Assembly (NCBI GenBank): GCA_905233415.1
Contig: CAJOEX010000019.1
Location: 1-44,467, forward strand
Source of the DNA: Paludibacteraceae bacterium
GTDB taxonomy: Bacteria > Bacteroidota > Bacteroidia > Bacteroidales > Paludibacteraceae
Length of the DNA: 44,467 nt
Direction of reading: 5' to 3'
Part shown: positions 7,783-20,376 of the stretch, one piece after another
How the letters are laid out: every line of letters starts with the position of its first letter
How positions within the stretch are numbered: the stretch's first letter is position 1
The notes under the pieces: model-generated
Told to the model about the DNA's origin: nothing
Database searches by the model: none
What the model saw: the letters and a program-made list of their open reading frames with translations, nothing else
Translations under genes and position numbers: made by a program

Positions 7783-8600
7783 TGAAAATCGGTGTATTTG
7801 ATAGTGGTTACGGCGGGTTGACGATTCTGGAGAAGATTCGTGAGCGGTTGCCTCAGTACGATTATTTGTACTTGGGCGACAATGCCCGTGCACCTTACGG
7901 AACGCGGTCGTTTGAGGTTATTTACGAATATACCTTGCAGGCTGTACGGTGGCTGGAAAGTCAAGGCTGCCGGTTGATAATTCTTGCCTGTAATACCGCT
8001 TCCGCAAAAGCATTGCGCACCATCCAACAGCACGATATCAATCCCGACAAGTTGCGTGTTCTGGGGGTAGTCCGTCCGACAGTGGAGGCTGTTCCCGCGC
8101 TGACACAAACCGGGCATGTGGGGATTCTTGCCACACCGGCGACTGTTTCATCGGAGTCGTATTTACTGGAATTGGCAAAGTTGAAAAATCCGCAGTTAAT
8201 CGTTACCCAGCAGGCGTGTCCGATGTGGGTGCCTCTGATTGAATCCGGTGAACATTTTTCTGCCGGTGCGGAGTTTTTTGTCAATAAATATCTTTGTGAG
8301 CTCTTTGCCAAAGATGCGCAGATAGATACGCTTGTCCTTGGTTGTACCCATTATCCGCTGCTGCTTGATAAAATTATGGAATGGCTGAATTGCAGGGGAA
8401 CATGCGTGTCTGTCATTTCTCAAGGGTTAATTGTCGCGGACAGTCTTGCCGATTATCTGTCCCGTCATGCGGACATAGAACAAGCCTTGTCGCAAAACGG
8501 TACATGCACTTATATAACAACCGAGTCAGCGGACAAGTTCCGTGACTCGGCGTCAATGTTTCTCAGTAAGCCGGTTGAGGTTCGGCATATAGAGTTTTAG
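7782..8600 (+). CDS. murI: Glutamate racemase
   Basis: A 272-residue enzyme converting L- to D-glutamate for peptidoglycan. The N-terminal motif GVFDSGYGGL holds the conserved Asp-Ser. The two catalytic cysteines lie in ACNTAS (about residue 70) and GCTHYP (about 185). ATG 7782 overlaps the preceding stop by one base (TGATG), so it is read as the last gene of the efflux operon; the GTG at 7779 would lie inside the previous gene. Its stop overlaps that of the convergent ssb by two bases. Confidence 0.95.
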   Translation: MKIGVFDSGYGGLTILEKIRERLPQYDYLYLGDNARAPYGTRSFEVIYEYTLQAVRWLESQGCRLIILACNTASAKALRTIQQHDINPDKLRVLGVVRPTVEAVPALTQTGHVGILATPATVSSESYLLELAKLKNPQLIVTQQACPMWVPLIESGEHFSAGAEFFVNKYLCELFAKDAQIDTLVLGCTHYPLLLDKIMEWLNCRGTCVSVISQGLIVADSLADYLSRHADIEQALSQNGTCTYITTESADKFRDSASMFLSKPVEVRHIEF

Positions 8601-9022
8601 AAGATATTTTCGTCTTCCGGTTCGGGTAGTACAGGGGCTTCAGGTTGTTGTGTCGGCGCATCCTCGCGACCAAGATTGCGATATTCTTCCGGACGGTAGA
8701 GAATCTGTACATTTTCTGCAATCACTTCTGTTTTGCGGCGAATCTGTCCTTCTTTTTCCCATGAACGGGTTTGCAGTTTGCCTTCCACATACAGTTTCAT
8801 TCCTTTGCGGACGAAACGCTCAGCCCATTCGGCGAGATTACGCCAGAGCACAATCGCGTGCCAATCGGTCTTGTCGGGTACTTGTGTACCGTTTTGCATG
8901 GTGTAACCGCGTTCAGTGGTTGCCAAGTTAAAGTTTGCAATAGCTACACCGCGGTCAAGATAACGAACTTCGGGGTCGCTCCCCACATTACCAATCAGAA
9001 TTACTTTGTTTACGCTACTCAT
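8597..9022 (-). CDS. ssb: Single-stranded DNA-binding protein
   Basis: A 141-residue SSB with an N-terminal OB fold (about residues 4-110: NKVILIGNVGSDPEVRY, then WHAIVLWRNLAEWAERFVRKG) and an acidic tail ending DENIF, which matches the usual protein-interaction tip. It coats single-stranded DNA in replication and repair. It has its own promoter at 9080-9111 and ends tail to tail with murI, with no terminator visible between them. Confidence 0.96.
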   Translation of the reverse strand: MSSVNKVILIGNVGSDPEVRYLDRGVAIANFNLATTERGYTMQNGTQVPDKTDWHAIVLWRNLAEWAERFVRKGMKLYVEGKLQTRSWEKEGQIRRKTEVIAENVQILYRPEEYRNLGREDAPTQQPEAPVLPEPEDENIF

Positions 9023-9079
9023 AATACAGTTTGTTTAGTCTATTAAAGGTGATATAACATATTCTTTCCAAAAACCGTG

Positions 9080-9111
9080 CAAAGTTACTATAAATAATTC
9101 AAACCTGCAAA
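9080..9111 (-). promoter_or_regulatory. Promoter of ssb
   Basis: On the minus strand TTTG (9111-9108), a 20-nt spacer and TAACTTTG (9087-9080). It lies about 58 bp upstream of the ssb start and is back to back with the nuclease promoter. Confidence 0.85.
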
Positions 9112-9136
9112 AAAAAGTGAATTTATAAAGAAAATA

Positions 9137-9168
9137 TTTGCGTAATTCGGAAAAATGTGTTACCTTTG
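9137..9168 (+). promoter_or_regulatory. Promoter of the nuclease-ligA-dapA operon
   Basis: TTTG at 9137-9140, a 20-nt spacer and TACCTTTG at 9161-9168, 22 bp before the nuclease ATG at 9191. Its position rules out an upstream in-frame ATG at 9155. Confidence 0.88.
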
Positions 9169-9190
9169 CGGCAAATTTAATACCACTATT

Positions 9191-13306
<4,116 letters not shown>

Positions 13307-13310
<4 letters not shown>

Positions 13311-14185
13311 CCGATTTACATGGATTAGGCACAGCACTTGTTACTCCGTTCAAGAACGACGGAAGCATTGATTTTGATGCTCTCAAACGCTTGCTGGACA
13401 AGCAAATCGCGGGCAAAGTCGATTATATTGTCGTGCTTGGTACAACGGGCGAAGTGGCCACATTGAGTGAGGGTGAGCGTCTGCAAGTTCGTACGTTTAT
13501 CAAGGATTATATTGCCGGACGGTTACCTTTAGTGCTGGGTGTTGGCGGAAATAATACTGCTGCAGTATGCGAGACTTTGCGAAATGCTGATTTAGACGGT
13601 TTTTCTGCAATATTGAGTGTCTGTCCGTACTACAACAAACCTTCTCAAGAGGGACTCTTTCGCCACTTTTGCGCAATAGCAGAAGTCTCTCCGCTGCCGG
13701 TTATTTTGTACAATGTGCCCGGACGTACAGGTGTGAATCTCCTTCCTGAAACGGTCATGCGGATTTACGAAGCCCACCCCGATAAAATCTATGGTATCAA
13801 GGAAGCTTCCGGCAACATTGAACAAATCAAACACTTAATTTCTCTTGCATCCCACAGCCCCCAGGGCGGTCTCCTTGTCATCTCTGGCGATGATGGGTTT
13901 GCTGCCGAAGTAATGAAAGCGGGTGGAGCAGGACTAATTTCCGTGCTCTCGAATGCCTTCCCGGAAGAAGCGGGGCGTCTTGTCCGTGACGCTGATTTAA
14001 GATTACAGGCAGAAATGGCTCCACTTATTTCGCTGTTGTTCAAGGAAGGTAACCCTTCCGGCATAAAGACGGTCCTTGCGCAGCAAGGCGTAATCTCCAA
14101 TATTCTTCGCTTGCCGCTTGTCCCGAATTCTCCGAAAGTCCGGATAGAACTCGCTGACGAATTGTCAGCAAAACGCTGGCTTTAG
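13307..14185 (+). CDS. dapA: 4-hydroxy-tetrahydrodipicolinate synthase
   Basis: A 292-residue TIM-barrel enzyme that condenses pyruvate with aspartate semialdehyde, the first committed step to lysine and diaminopimelate. The Schiff-base lysine lies in YGIKEASG (Lys165), the catalytic tyrosine in LYNVPGRTG, and the GTTGE substrate loop is present near residue 46. Its substrate comes from Asd, encoded at 22366-23367 in this window. It is the last gene of the operon and is followed by a terminator. Confidence 0.97.
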
Positions 14186-14188
14186 TTT

Positions 14189-14219
14189 ACATTTTGTCAC
14201 GTGACGTGACAATGTTTTT
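14189..14219 (+). terminator. Terminator of dapA
   Basis: ACATT and GTCACGT on the left pair with ACGTGAC and AATGT on the right, with a two-base T bulge, followed by five T (14215-14219). The core GTCACGTgACGTGAC is a perfect inverted repeat. It starts 4 bp after the dapA stop. Confidence 0.75.
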
Positions 14220-14257
14220 ACCGGTACATCACCGTTACGTGATCGTAGTTTGGTAAT

Positions 14258-14305
14258 TTTGACATTTTGCTACTAAAAAGCGCTTTTTGCTATCAAAATG
14301 TCAAA
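14258..14305. terminator. Nested palindrome between convergent dapA and truA
   Basis: A 12-bp outer stem (TTTGACATTTTG with CAAAATGTCAAA) encloses a perfect 14-bp palindrome AAAAAGCGCTTTTT (14275-14288) through symmetric 5-nt internal loops. It is symmetric and lies between the 3' ends of two convergent genes, so it probably stops transcription from both sides. A smaller stem (ATCAC/GTGAT, about 14228-14243) lies between it and the dapA terminator. Confidence 0.65.
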
Positions 14306-14334
14306 TCTCCTATAACATAAATAAACGTGAAAAA

Positions 14335-15060
14335 TCACCCGAACGGGTAGTATATGCGGGTGAGGTATAGCCCTTGCGGGGGAGCAGACTGGCCTGCAGC
14401 ACAACGATTATGGGCTTCAATGACTTCGCGGAAGTCATCAAGGCTCATTTTATGACGACCTACTTCGAAAAGTGTACCGACCACGGCACGAACCATGTTC
14501 CGCAAAAAGCGGTCGGCGGAGATAACGAAGACGTTTGCGTTTACCCATTCGGCGCGTGTGATGTCGCAAAATGTGGTTTTGACATCGGTGTGAACCTTAC
14601 AAAACGACGCAAAGTCGTGTTTGCCGAGAAGTAGTTTGGCGGCAGCATTCATCGCCTCAAAGTCCAAACCCGGAGCCACACGGGTGACAAGAGTCTGGCG
14701 GAAGGGGTCCTTTGCCGTTGTAATACGGTATTCGTACGTGCGTTCCACCGCTGAAAAACGGGCGTGTGCATCATCCGGAACAGGAAAGATGCGTCGCACG
14801 GCAATATCCGGCGGAAGAAGCGAGTTTAATCTTGAAATATTAGAACTTTCAGTTGCTGTGATCGTGCCGTCGAAGTGTGCGAACATCTGTTCGGCGTGCA
14901 CACCTGCATCCGTCCGGCCTGCAAACGTGAGTGTAACAGGTTGCCGCCAAATGGTTGCAAAGGTGTCTTCCATCACTTCTTGCACGGTAATGCCGTTCGG
15001 CTGGCGTTGCGAACCGTGAAAGTTGGTGCCGTTATATGCGAACTCGACGAAGTATCTCAT
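14335..15060 (-). CDS. truA: tRNA pseudouridine(38-40) synthase
   Basis: A 241-residue TruA protein that isomerises uridines 38-40 in the tRNA anticodon arm. The catalytic aspartate is Asp51 in AGRTDAGVHA. The opening YFVEFAYNGTNFHGSQRQP and the C-terminal FLRNMVRAVVGTL motif are typical. Its start overlaps the end of the upstream flippase gene by 29 bp, which suggests translational coupling. Confidence 0.96.
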   Translation of the reverse strand: MRYFVEFAYNGTNFHGSQRQPNGITVQEVMEDTFATIWRQPVTLTFAGRTDAGVHAEQMFAHFDGTITATESSNISRLNSLLPPDIAVRRIFPVPDDAHARFSAVERTYEYRITTAKDPFRQTLVTRVAPGLDFEAMNAAAKLLLGKHDFASFCKVHTDVKTTFCDITRAEWVNANVFVISADRFLRNMVRAVVGTLFEVGRHKMSLDDFREVIEAHNRCAAGQSAPPQGLYLTRIYYPFG

Positions 15061-16516
15061 CTATTTCGGGAGAAAGGTGTAATTTCCAAGCGACGGCAAG
15101 TCCTGCAAAACCAAGAACCGTAAAGCGAATCAGACTGAACCAACCGGTTGTGAATGCCGGCAGGAAATGAAGCCAAACGAAATTCAGGGCGAACAAAACA
15201 CCCAACAAAACAAGCGCCAGCAGATGTTGTCGTTTGAAAGGTTGAATATGCAGGGTGGTGCAAGTTATTGCCACAACAAGCGCATAGTACAGCACATCGC
15301 TGAGAACCGTTGCAAGTGCGGCTCCGTTCATACCAAAATGCGGAATAAGCGCATTATTCAGCAATATTGCGGATACGGTTAGAACCAGCGAATTGAGCAG
15401 CGAAAATGCATAAAACCGCGAATAATTCAAAGTCGGCAGGAAAATGCTGAAAGTTGTCACCATCCATTGCCCGAGTCCTAAAAGCAAGACGGTGTATTTG
15501 GCAGGTGCATAAGTCGCGCCATTCGGCAAAATATCAAAAAATAGGTCTATATTGAGCCAGATAAACAGGAAAATGAATCCGCCGATAAGCAGCAGATTAT
15601 TGCTCGCCTGCGCTACCAAACGTGCTGTATTCGGGCGGTCGTTTTCCTTTATGGCTTGTGCAAGTTCCGGCTGTGAGATAGCAATCAGCGACCGGGACGG
15701 AATACTGACCATAACAGCAATGTAGGTTGCAATCGCAAAAATACCGGTATATTGCAAACCCATTTGTGCCGTGATGAAAAACGATGAAAGAGTAGGTGCC
15801 AGAACCGAAGTTAGCGCCGAAACAATCAGAAATCCGGTATAAAGTCCGTAATTGCAAACCAGTTTGGGATTTTCTCGCAGGAACTGCCAATCCGGTACTA
15901 ACGAAATATGTCCTAATGAGAACAGATAGATTAAATTGATAAGGGCTGCAAGCGCATAGTTTAAGCACAAGGCAATAACAAAACCGTCTAACGAAATCAC
16001 CTCAAATGCGTACAGCAGATAGCACGCCAAAAGCCCTACACGCACTACCACTTCACGGACAGCACGCGGTACAACAATATGCATAAGTACAGTGGCGTTT
16101 GTCTCGAAAATTGTCTGATAAAGCATGAAAAACGCCAGCGGCAACACAAAGTAATAGTAATCAACGAATAGTGGAGACTTGTCTCCAAACCACGCTGCCA
16201 GAGGTGTCGAACATGCCCAATAAATGATTGTAAATAGCGTGAAGCCGATAAATGGAACAACGATGGTCCAAAAGAAGAATCCGTGATTGTCTTTCCCGTC
16301 TTTGAAGTATGGGAAGAATCGGATTATGCTGGAATTTGTTCCTAACTGGGCAAGCCCGATAAAAAGTGTGGCGGCATCAATGAGCACTCGCGCCAACCCG
16401 ATTTCTTCGGCTGAAAGAAAACGGGTCAGGACAAAGAACGTCGTGAAAAAGCCTACCGCCACGCCTATATACGTGACGATAGTGCCTTTTACGGATTGTT
16501 TCGCGATGGTGCCCAT
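15032..16516 (-). CDS. Polysaccharide flippase-like membrane protein (MOP/Wzx superfamily)
   Basis: A 494-residue protein with about 12-14 predicted membrane helices and the pattern of polysaccharide-biosynthesis flippases: the N-terminal ARVLIDAATLFIGLAQLGTN segment and a C-terminal half repeating the fold. Such proteins move undecaprenyl-linked sugars across the inner membrane. No glycosyltransferases lie nearby; the gene sits between an FKBP gene and truA. The substrate is unknown, and a related lipid or peptidoglycan precursor is possible. Confidence 0.82.
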   Translation of the reverse strand: MGTIAKQSVKGTIVTYIGVAVGFFTTFFVLTRFLSAEEIGLARVLIDAATLFIGLAQLGTNSSIIRFFPYFKDGKDNHGFFFWTIVVPFIGFTLFTIIYWACSTPLAAWFGDKSPLFVDYYYFVLPLAFFMLYQTIFETNATVLMHIVVPRAVREVVVRVGLLACYLLYAFEVISLDGFVIALCLNYALAALINLIYLFSLGHISLVPDWQFLRENPKLVCNYGLYTGFLIVSALTSVLAPTLSSFFITAQMGLQYTGIFAIATYIAVMVSIPSRSLIAISQPELAQAIKENDRPNTARLVAQASNNLLLIGGFIFLFIWLNIDLFFDILPNGATYAPAKYTVLLLGLGQWMVTTFSIFLPTLNYSRFYAFSLLNSLVLTVSAILLNNALIPHFGMNGAALATVLSDVLYYALVVAITCTTLHIQPFKRQHLLALVLLGVLFALNFVWLHFLPAFTTGWFSLIRFTVLGFAGLAVAWKLHLSPEIDEILRRVRI

Positions 16517-16525
16517 GAATAGGGA

Positions 16526-17776
16526 TTATTTCTCAATACCGAGCAATTCAACCTCGAAAATGAGTGTGCTGTACGGAGGGATAGAACCTGCAGCGCGATC
16601 ACCATAACCTAATTCTTGCGGGATATAGAAGCGGAACTTACTGCCAACAGGCATAAGTTGTACGCCTTCCGTCCAACCTGCAATCACTTGATTCAAACCG
16701 AATACAATCGGCTCGCCACGCTCAACGCTGCTGTCAAAGACTGTTCCGTCAATTAATGTACCGTGATAGTGTACTTTCACACGGTCAGTAGCAGACGGTT
16801 TCGGACCTTTTCCCATGTGCAGAACCTCATATTGTAAGCCGGATTCTGTAACTTTCACACCTTCTTTGAGCGCGTTTTCGGCAAGGAATTGTTCGCCTTT
16901 TGCCTTTGTGTCACCGTATTTGAGGTTGTTCATCGTTGTTTGGATATACATGCCTGCGCTTTGAGCGTCAAACTGGTCGAAGTGCTCGTACAAACCATTG
17001 ATGAAACCTTGTTTGATAAGTTCGAAATCGGTTACGAGACTCGGCTCACCAATAAGTCCTTCAGCCTCTTGGTCTTTGATGTTTTTACCGATTTGCTCGC
17101 CCATGTTAACAATTTGCGGATTGTTCACGTGCTGTTTGAGACCTATGTTTACGTTGGCAATGAATTCTTTGGCCATACTTCCGTCAGAGTCATTGGCAAG
17201 CACGTACATTTTTACTTCGCTACCATTGAGCAGGCCAAATGCATAGTTCAAGCTGTCGGTTGCGCAGTTCAGCTTGACTTGTTTTACAGCCTTACCGCAT
17301 TTTGCGCGAATCGGTTTGCCGGCCTTGCTTTCGGAAGTTGCAGAAGCCTGATATGCGTTTTGGAAATATTCGCGGGCTTCTTCAAGAGGCATTACAAGGC
17401 TGTCGCCGTAGATGCCGTTTACCAGACCCTGGAAGAACATACGCTCGTTGAGTGTCCAAGCGTCATTTTCTGCCAAACCGACCTTCTCTGAGTTCTTGAT
17501 TGCAGTACCAATGTTACGACCTACCGAAGCAGCATCACTCAGTTCTTCAATTTTGCCGTCATAGCCGCGTTGCAAAGCGTCAATAAACTCGGCAATGGTC
17601 TCGTCGGAGCTGTCGTTGCGAAGTTGATACATTTTCAGGTTGGCACCGTTAACGATACCGAGGGCAAAGTTTACGGAGTCGTTCATGTTTGTCAAAGTGA
17701 CGTTTTTTGCGGTGTAGGTGTTACCGCAGGAAATCAGTGCCATCACTGCGATGGCGAGGATTGAAATCTTTTTCAT
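16526..17776 (-). CDS. FKBP-type peptidyl-prolyl isomerase lipoprotein with duplicated N-terminal domain
   Basis: A 416-residue lipoprotein with lipobox LISC (Cys17). Two FKBP_N-like helical dimerisation domains follow (about residues 28-155 and 170-305), recognisable by the parallel motifs DSVNFALGIVNGANLKMY and DSLNYAFGLLNGSEVKMY. A C-terminal FKBP domain (about 325-416) carries VHYHGTLIDGTVFDSS and AGWTEGVQLMPVGSK. It is expected to help fold proteins in the cell envelope. The usual architecture has one FKBP_N domain, so the length is due to an internal duplication. A shorter FKBP gene lies just upstream on the same strand. Confidence 0.92.
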   Translation of the reverse strand: MKKISILAIAVMALISCGNTYTAKNVTLTNMNDSVNFALGIVNGANLKMYQLRNDSSDETIAEFIDALQRGYDGKIEELSDAASVGRNIGTAIKNSEKVGLAENDAWTLNERMFFQGLVNGIYGDSLVMPLEEAREYFQNAYQASATSESKAGKPIRAKCGKAVKQVKLNCATDSLNYAFGLLNGSEVKMYVLANDSDGSMAKEFIANVNIGLKQHVNNPQIVNMGEQIGKNIKDQEAEGLIGEPSLVTDFELIKQGFINGLYEHFDQFDAQSAGMYIQTTMNNLKYGDTKAKGEQFLAENALKEGVKVTESGLQYEVLHMGKGPKPSATDRVKVHYHGTLIDGTVFDSSVERGEPIVFGLNQVIAGWTEGVQLMPVGSKFRFYIPQELGYGDRAAGSIPPYSTLIFEVELLGIEK

Positions 17777-17802
17777 TTTGTTTGTTTTGTTAAAATTAAA
17801 AT

Positions 17803-17829
17803 ATCAATTGCAAATGTCAATTGTCAATT
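17803..17829 (-). repeat. Degenerate heptamer array between the two FKBP genes
   Basis: On the plus strand ATCAATT, a degenerate unit, GTCAATT and GTCAATT. The last unit runs into the stop codon of the upstream FKBP gene (17828-17830). The heptamer is the same family as at 4251-4278 and 19059-19079, but this copy is less regular. Confidence 0.65.
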
Positions 17830-18346
17830 ATTCAATGCCAAGCAACTCGACGGTGAAAATCAATGCTGCATATGGCGGTATGTCTGCGCCTGCCCCTTGT
17901 GCACCATAACCGAGTTGGTAAGGGATATATAGTTTGTACTTGCTGCCGACGGACATTAACTGCAAACCCTCCGTCCAGCCTTTTATTACTTGATTCAGCG
18001 CGAAAGAGATACTTTGTCCGCGTTTGTAACTGCTGTCAAAAACCGTGCCGTCAATCAATGTCCCTTCATAGTGGACGCGTACGGTGTCGGTGGCTTTCGG
18101 CTTCTGACCGAGTGTGGATTCTAATACTTCGTACTGCAAACCTGTCGAGGTGGTCTTTACTTCCGGTCGTTTCGCGTTTTCTGCAAGGAACTTCTCACCT
18201 GCTTCTTTGGCTTTTGTGGAAGCTTCCATGACAAATGCAATACCCGCTTTGAACTCATCGTAGTTGAGTTCTTTCTGTCCGTACTGCATCAGATATTGTG
18301 CTACGGACGTTCCGAGTTGGAAAGATAAACTGTTATTCATATTCAT
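17828..18346 (-). CDS. FKBP-type peptidyl-prolyl isomerase, no signal peptide
   Basis: A 172-residue FKBP with a short helical N-terminal segment (1-70) and an FKBP domain (about 80-172: VHYEGTLIDGTVFDSSYKRG, IKGWTEGLQLMSVGSK, IPPYAALIFTVELL). It has no signal peptide or lipobox and probably acts in the cytoplasm. Its FKBP domain closely resembles that of the downstream lipoprotein, so the pair likely arose by gene duplication with later gain of an export signal and a second N-terminal domain, or loss of these here. Confidence 0.92.
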   Translation of the reverse strand: MNMNNSLSFQLGTSVAQYLMQYGQKELNYDEFKAGIAFVMEASTKAKEAGEKFLAENAKRPEVKTTSTGLQYEVLESTLGQKPKATDTVRVHYEGTLIDGTVFDSSYKRGQSISFALNQVIKGWTEGLQLMSVGSKYKLYIPYQLGYGAQGAGADIPPYAALIFTVELLGIE

Positions 18347-18355
18347 TATATTGTT

Positions 18356-19054
18356 TTATGCTGTCGGTGCTGGGTCATCCAGCAGGTCCGGTCGGCGTTC
18401 ACGGGTATGCTGCAGGTTTTGCTCGTACTGCCATTCTTCTACTTTGGCTTGGTGTCCTGACAGCAGAATATCCGGTACGCGCCAGCCTTTGTATTCTGCC
18501 GGACGCGTATATACGCCGGCCTCTAACAATCCGTCCTGAAAACTGTCCGAAAGAGCGGATGTCTCATCGCCGATTGCGCCGGGCAATACACGGACGATGG
18601 CGTCTGTCATCATCGCTGCAGGCATTTCTCCGCCGGTCAGAACAAAGTCTCCAATTGAATACTCCTTGGTTACAAAATGGTCCCGAACCCGTTGGTCAAC
18701 GCCTTTGTAGTGCCCGCAAAGGATGATGATATTCTTCTTTAATGACAGCATGTTGGCATCTTTTTGGGTGAAACGGTCGCCGTCAGGTGCGGTAAATATG
18801 ACTTCATCATAGTCCCGTTCCGCTTTGAGTGCCGAAATGCATCGGTCAATGGGCTCTATTTGCAGAACCATGCCTGCTGAAAAACCGAAAGCGTAATCAT
18901 CCACTTTCCGATGTTTGTCCAACGTGTAGTCGCGCAGATTATGTACATAAATTTCCGCGAGCCCTTTGTCTTTTGCACGTTGAATGATGGAGTGGTTAAG
19001 CGGTGACTCCAACAACTCCGGACAAGCAGTAATTATATCAATTCTCAATGCCAT
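18356..19054 (-). CDS. trmD: tRNA (guanine37-N1)-methyltransferase
   Basis: A 232-residue SPOUT methyltransferase that methylates G37 of tRNAs with S-adenosylmethionine and so prevents frameshifting. The trefoil-knot motifs are visible: [12 protein letters not shown], then [12 protein letters not shown], and [21 protein letters not shown] residues near the end ([12 protein letters not shown]). The start ATG at 19054 gives MALRIDII; an upstream TTG would only add three residues lying in the repeat spacer. Confidence 0.96.
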   Translation of the reverse strand: MALRIDIITACPELLESPLNHSIIQRAKDKGLAEIYVHNLRDYTLDKHRKVDDYAFGFSAGMVLQIEPIDRCISALKAERDYDEVIFTAPDGDRFTQKDANMLSLKKNIIILCGHYKGVDQRVRDHFVTKEYSIGDFVLTGGEMPAAMMTDAIVRVLPGAIGDETSALSDSFQDGLLEAGVYTRPAEYKGWRVPDILLSGHQAKVEEWQYEQNLQHTRERRPDLLDDPAPTA

Positions 19055-19058
19055 AAAT

Positions 19059-19079
19059 ATCAATTATCAACTATCAACT
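19059..19079 (-). repeat. Short tandem repeat array, 3 x 7 bp
   Basis: On the plus strand ATCAATT, ATCAACT, ATCAACT, with a partial GTCA. It fills the gap between the yidD stop and the trmD start. On the minus strand the unit reads AGTTGAT/AATTGAT, the same heptamer as at 4251-4278. Confidence 0.85.
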
Positions 19080-19080
19080 G

Positions 19081-19302
19081 TCATGGCACAGGGTCATAGC
19101 CGCTTCCGCCCCACGGATTACATCGCAGAATCCGTTTGATGCCGAGCCATCCGCCTTTGAATATACCGTATTTCTGTACGGCCTCTACCATATACTGGCT
19201 GCAAGTCGGCGTATAGCGGCACGAAGGAGGCGTCAGGGGTGAGATGCAGTAGCGGTAGAAATAGACCGGCAGTAGGAATATGTTACGAATCAGTTTCTTC
19301 AT
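19081..19302 (-). CDS. yidD: Membrane protein insertion efficiency factor YidD
   Basis: A 73-residue YidD with the family's signature [19 protein letters not shown] and the C-terminal [17 protein letters not shown]. It sits at the inner face of the membrane and assists YidC-dependent insertion. It overlaps the end of rnpA by 20 bp, the usual rnpA-yidD arrangement. Confidence 0.96.
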   Translation of the reverse strand: MKKLIRNIFLLPVYFYRYCISPLTPPSCRYTPTCSQYMVEAVQKYGIFKGGWLGIKRILRCNPWGGSGYDPVP

Positions 19303-19630
19303 TTAGTTTCCGAATGGCTTTTTTAACGGCTTTTTCTATTGTTTCATACGGCTGCATGACCTTATCCATATAGTTGAGTGCCAGCGTGTACGGTCTGTGC
19401 AGGTTTTCTTTGTTCAACCGCCATGCTTCCCGCATTTGCCTGCGCAGACGGTTGCGGTCTGTCGCATGTTTGTGCAGGGATTTCGGCGCCCAGATAAGTA
19501 TTTGCGTCTCGTCGGCGGGCATATAGGTCACTCGCAACGGCCATGTCACGAATTTGTGGCCGTCCTTGTATAGTGCCGCAATGTGCATTTGCCCGCACAG
19601 ACGCTCATATTTAGGAAACGTGTGCCTCAA
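19283..19630 (-). CDS. rnpA: Ribonuclease P protein component
   Basis: A protein of about 115 residues with the RNase P signature [22 protein letters not shown] and an N-terminal [26 protein letters not shown] part. It helps RNase P RNA remove tRNA 5' leaders. The TTG at 19630 is chosen because the conserved N-terminus starts there (L-R-H-T-F-P-K). The longer open frame upstream lies inside hemD and is rejected. No ATG is available upstream of the conserved block. It overlaps hemD by 20 bp. Confidence 0.88.
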   Translation of the reverse strand: MRHTFPKYERLCGQMHIAALYKDGHKFVTWPLRVTYMPADETQILIWAPKSLHKHATDRNRLRRQMREAWRLNKENLHRPYTLALNYMDKVMQPYETIEKAVKKAIRKLNEETDS

Positions 19631-20354
19631 GGTAACGCTCAATAGCGGTGGTAATACTCGGAGACTCCGGAGTCGGTGCTTTGATGGCGACTTTCCAGCC
19701 TTCTTCCACAGCGGCGGCAACGGTGTTTTGACCAAAGCAGGCGAGCAAGGTCTTGCCTTGTTTCCAATCCGGAAAGTTCTTGCGGATGGATGCAACGCCG
19801 GTTGGCGTAAACAGCACCAACATATCGTAGTTGAATGATTTTTCTGCCGGCCACGGTGTCGCAACCGTCCTGTACATCACTGCCGGCTTGACCTCGATGT
19901 TGTGTTCCGCAAGCATATTGATGGTGCTGTCATTATGTACGTCTGACATGACCATCAGATATTTCTCTGTCGGACGCCGGTTCATGGTCGGCAGCAGGTC
20001 TTCAAAGTTGTTGTGCTCACTGAAGAATACACGGCGCTTGCGGTATTGAATATACTTCTGCAGGTAGTTCGCAACGGCATCGGAAATGCAGTAATAATGC
20101 ATCGTCTCCGGCACTTTCAATCGCAATTCCTCACACAAACGGAAATAGTGGTCAACACCCAATCGGGAGTTTAGAAGCACTGCCGTATAATCCAACGGAT
20201 TGATGCGTTGTTGGCGGAACTCATGTGCATCGAGACCCTCTACGTGAATCAGTTGGCGGAATTCAAACTTTACGCCAAAACGCTCTTCCATTTCCGAATA
20301 CGGATTACGTTCCGACATCGGGCGGGGCTGTGAAACAAGAATATTTTGTATCAT
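19611..20354 (-). CDS. hemD: Uroporphyrinogen-III synthase
   Basis: A 247-residue two-lobed HemD-type protein. It is recognised by the overall pattern rather than a strict motif: ILVSQPRP at the start, AVLLNSRLGVDHYF, the central hinge near AVANYLQKYI, and LVLFTPTGVASIRKNF followed by ACFGQNTVAAAVEEGW. HemD closes the tetrapyrrole ring in heme synthesis. In Bacteroidetes hemD often lies beside a DUF4271 gene, as here, which supports the call. Confidence 0.88.
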   Translation of the reverse strand: MIQNILVSQPRPMSERNPYSEMEERFGVKFEFRQLIHVEGLDAHEFRQQRINPLDYTAVLLNSRLGVDHYFRLCEELRLKVPETMHYYCISDAVANYLQKYIQYRKRRVFFSEHNNFEDLLPTMNRRPTEKYLMVMSDVHNDSTINMLAEHNIEVKPAVMYRTVATPWPAEKSFNYDMLVLFTPTGVASIRKNFPDWKQGKTLLACFGQNTVAAAVEEGWKVAIKAPTPESPSITTAIERYLEAHVS

Positions 20355-20376
20355 AATCTTTAATTATTATCACATG

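Noticed and set aside
19631..19864. Long N-terminal extension of rnpA
   Set aside because: It lies inside hemD in another frame, and the RNase P protein family begins near the TTG at 19630.
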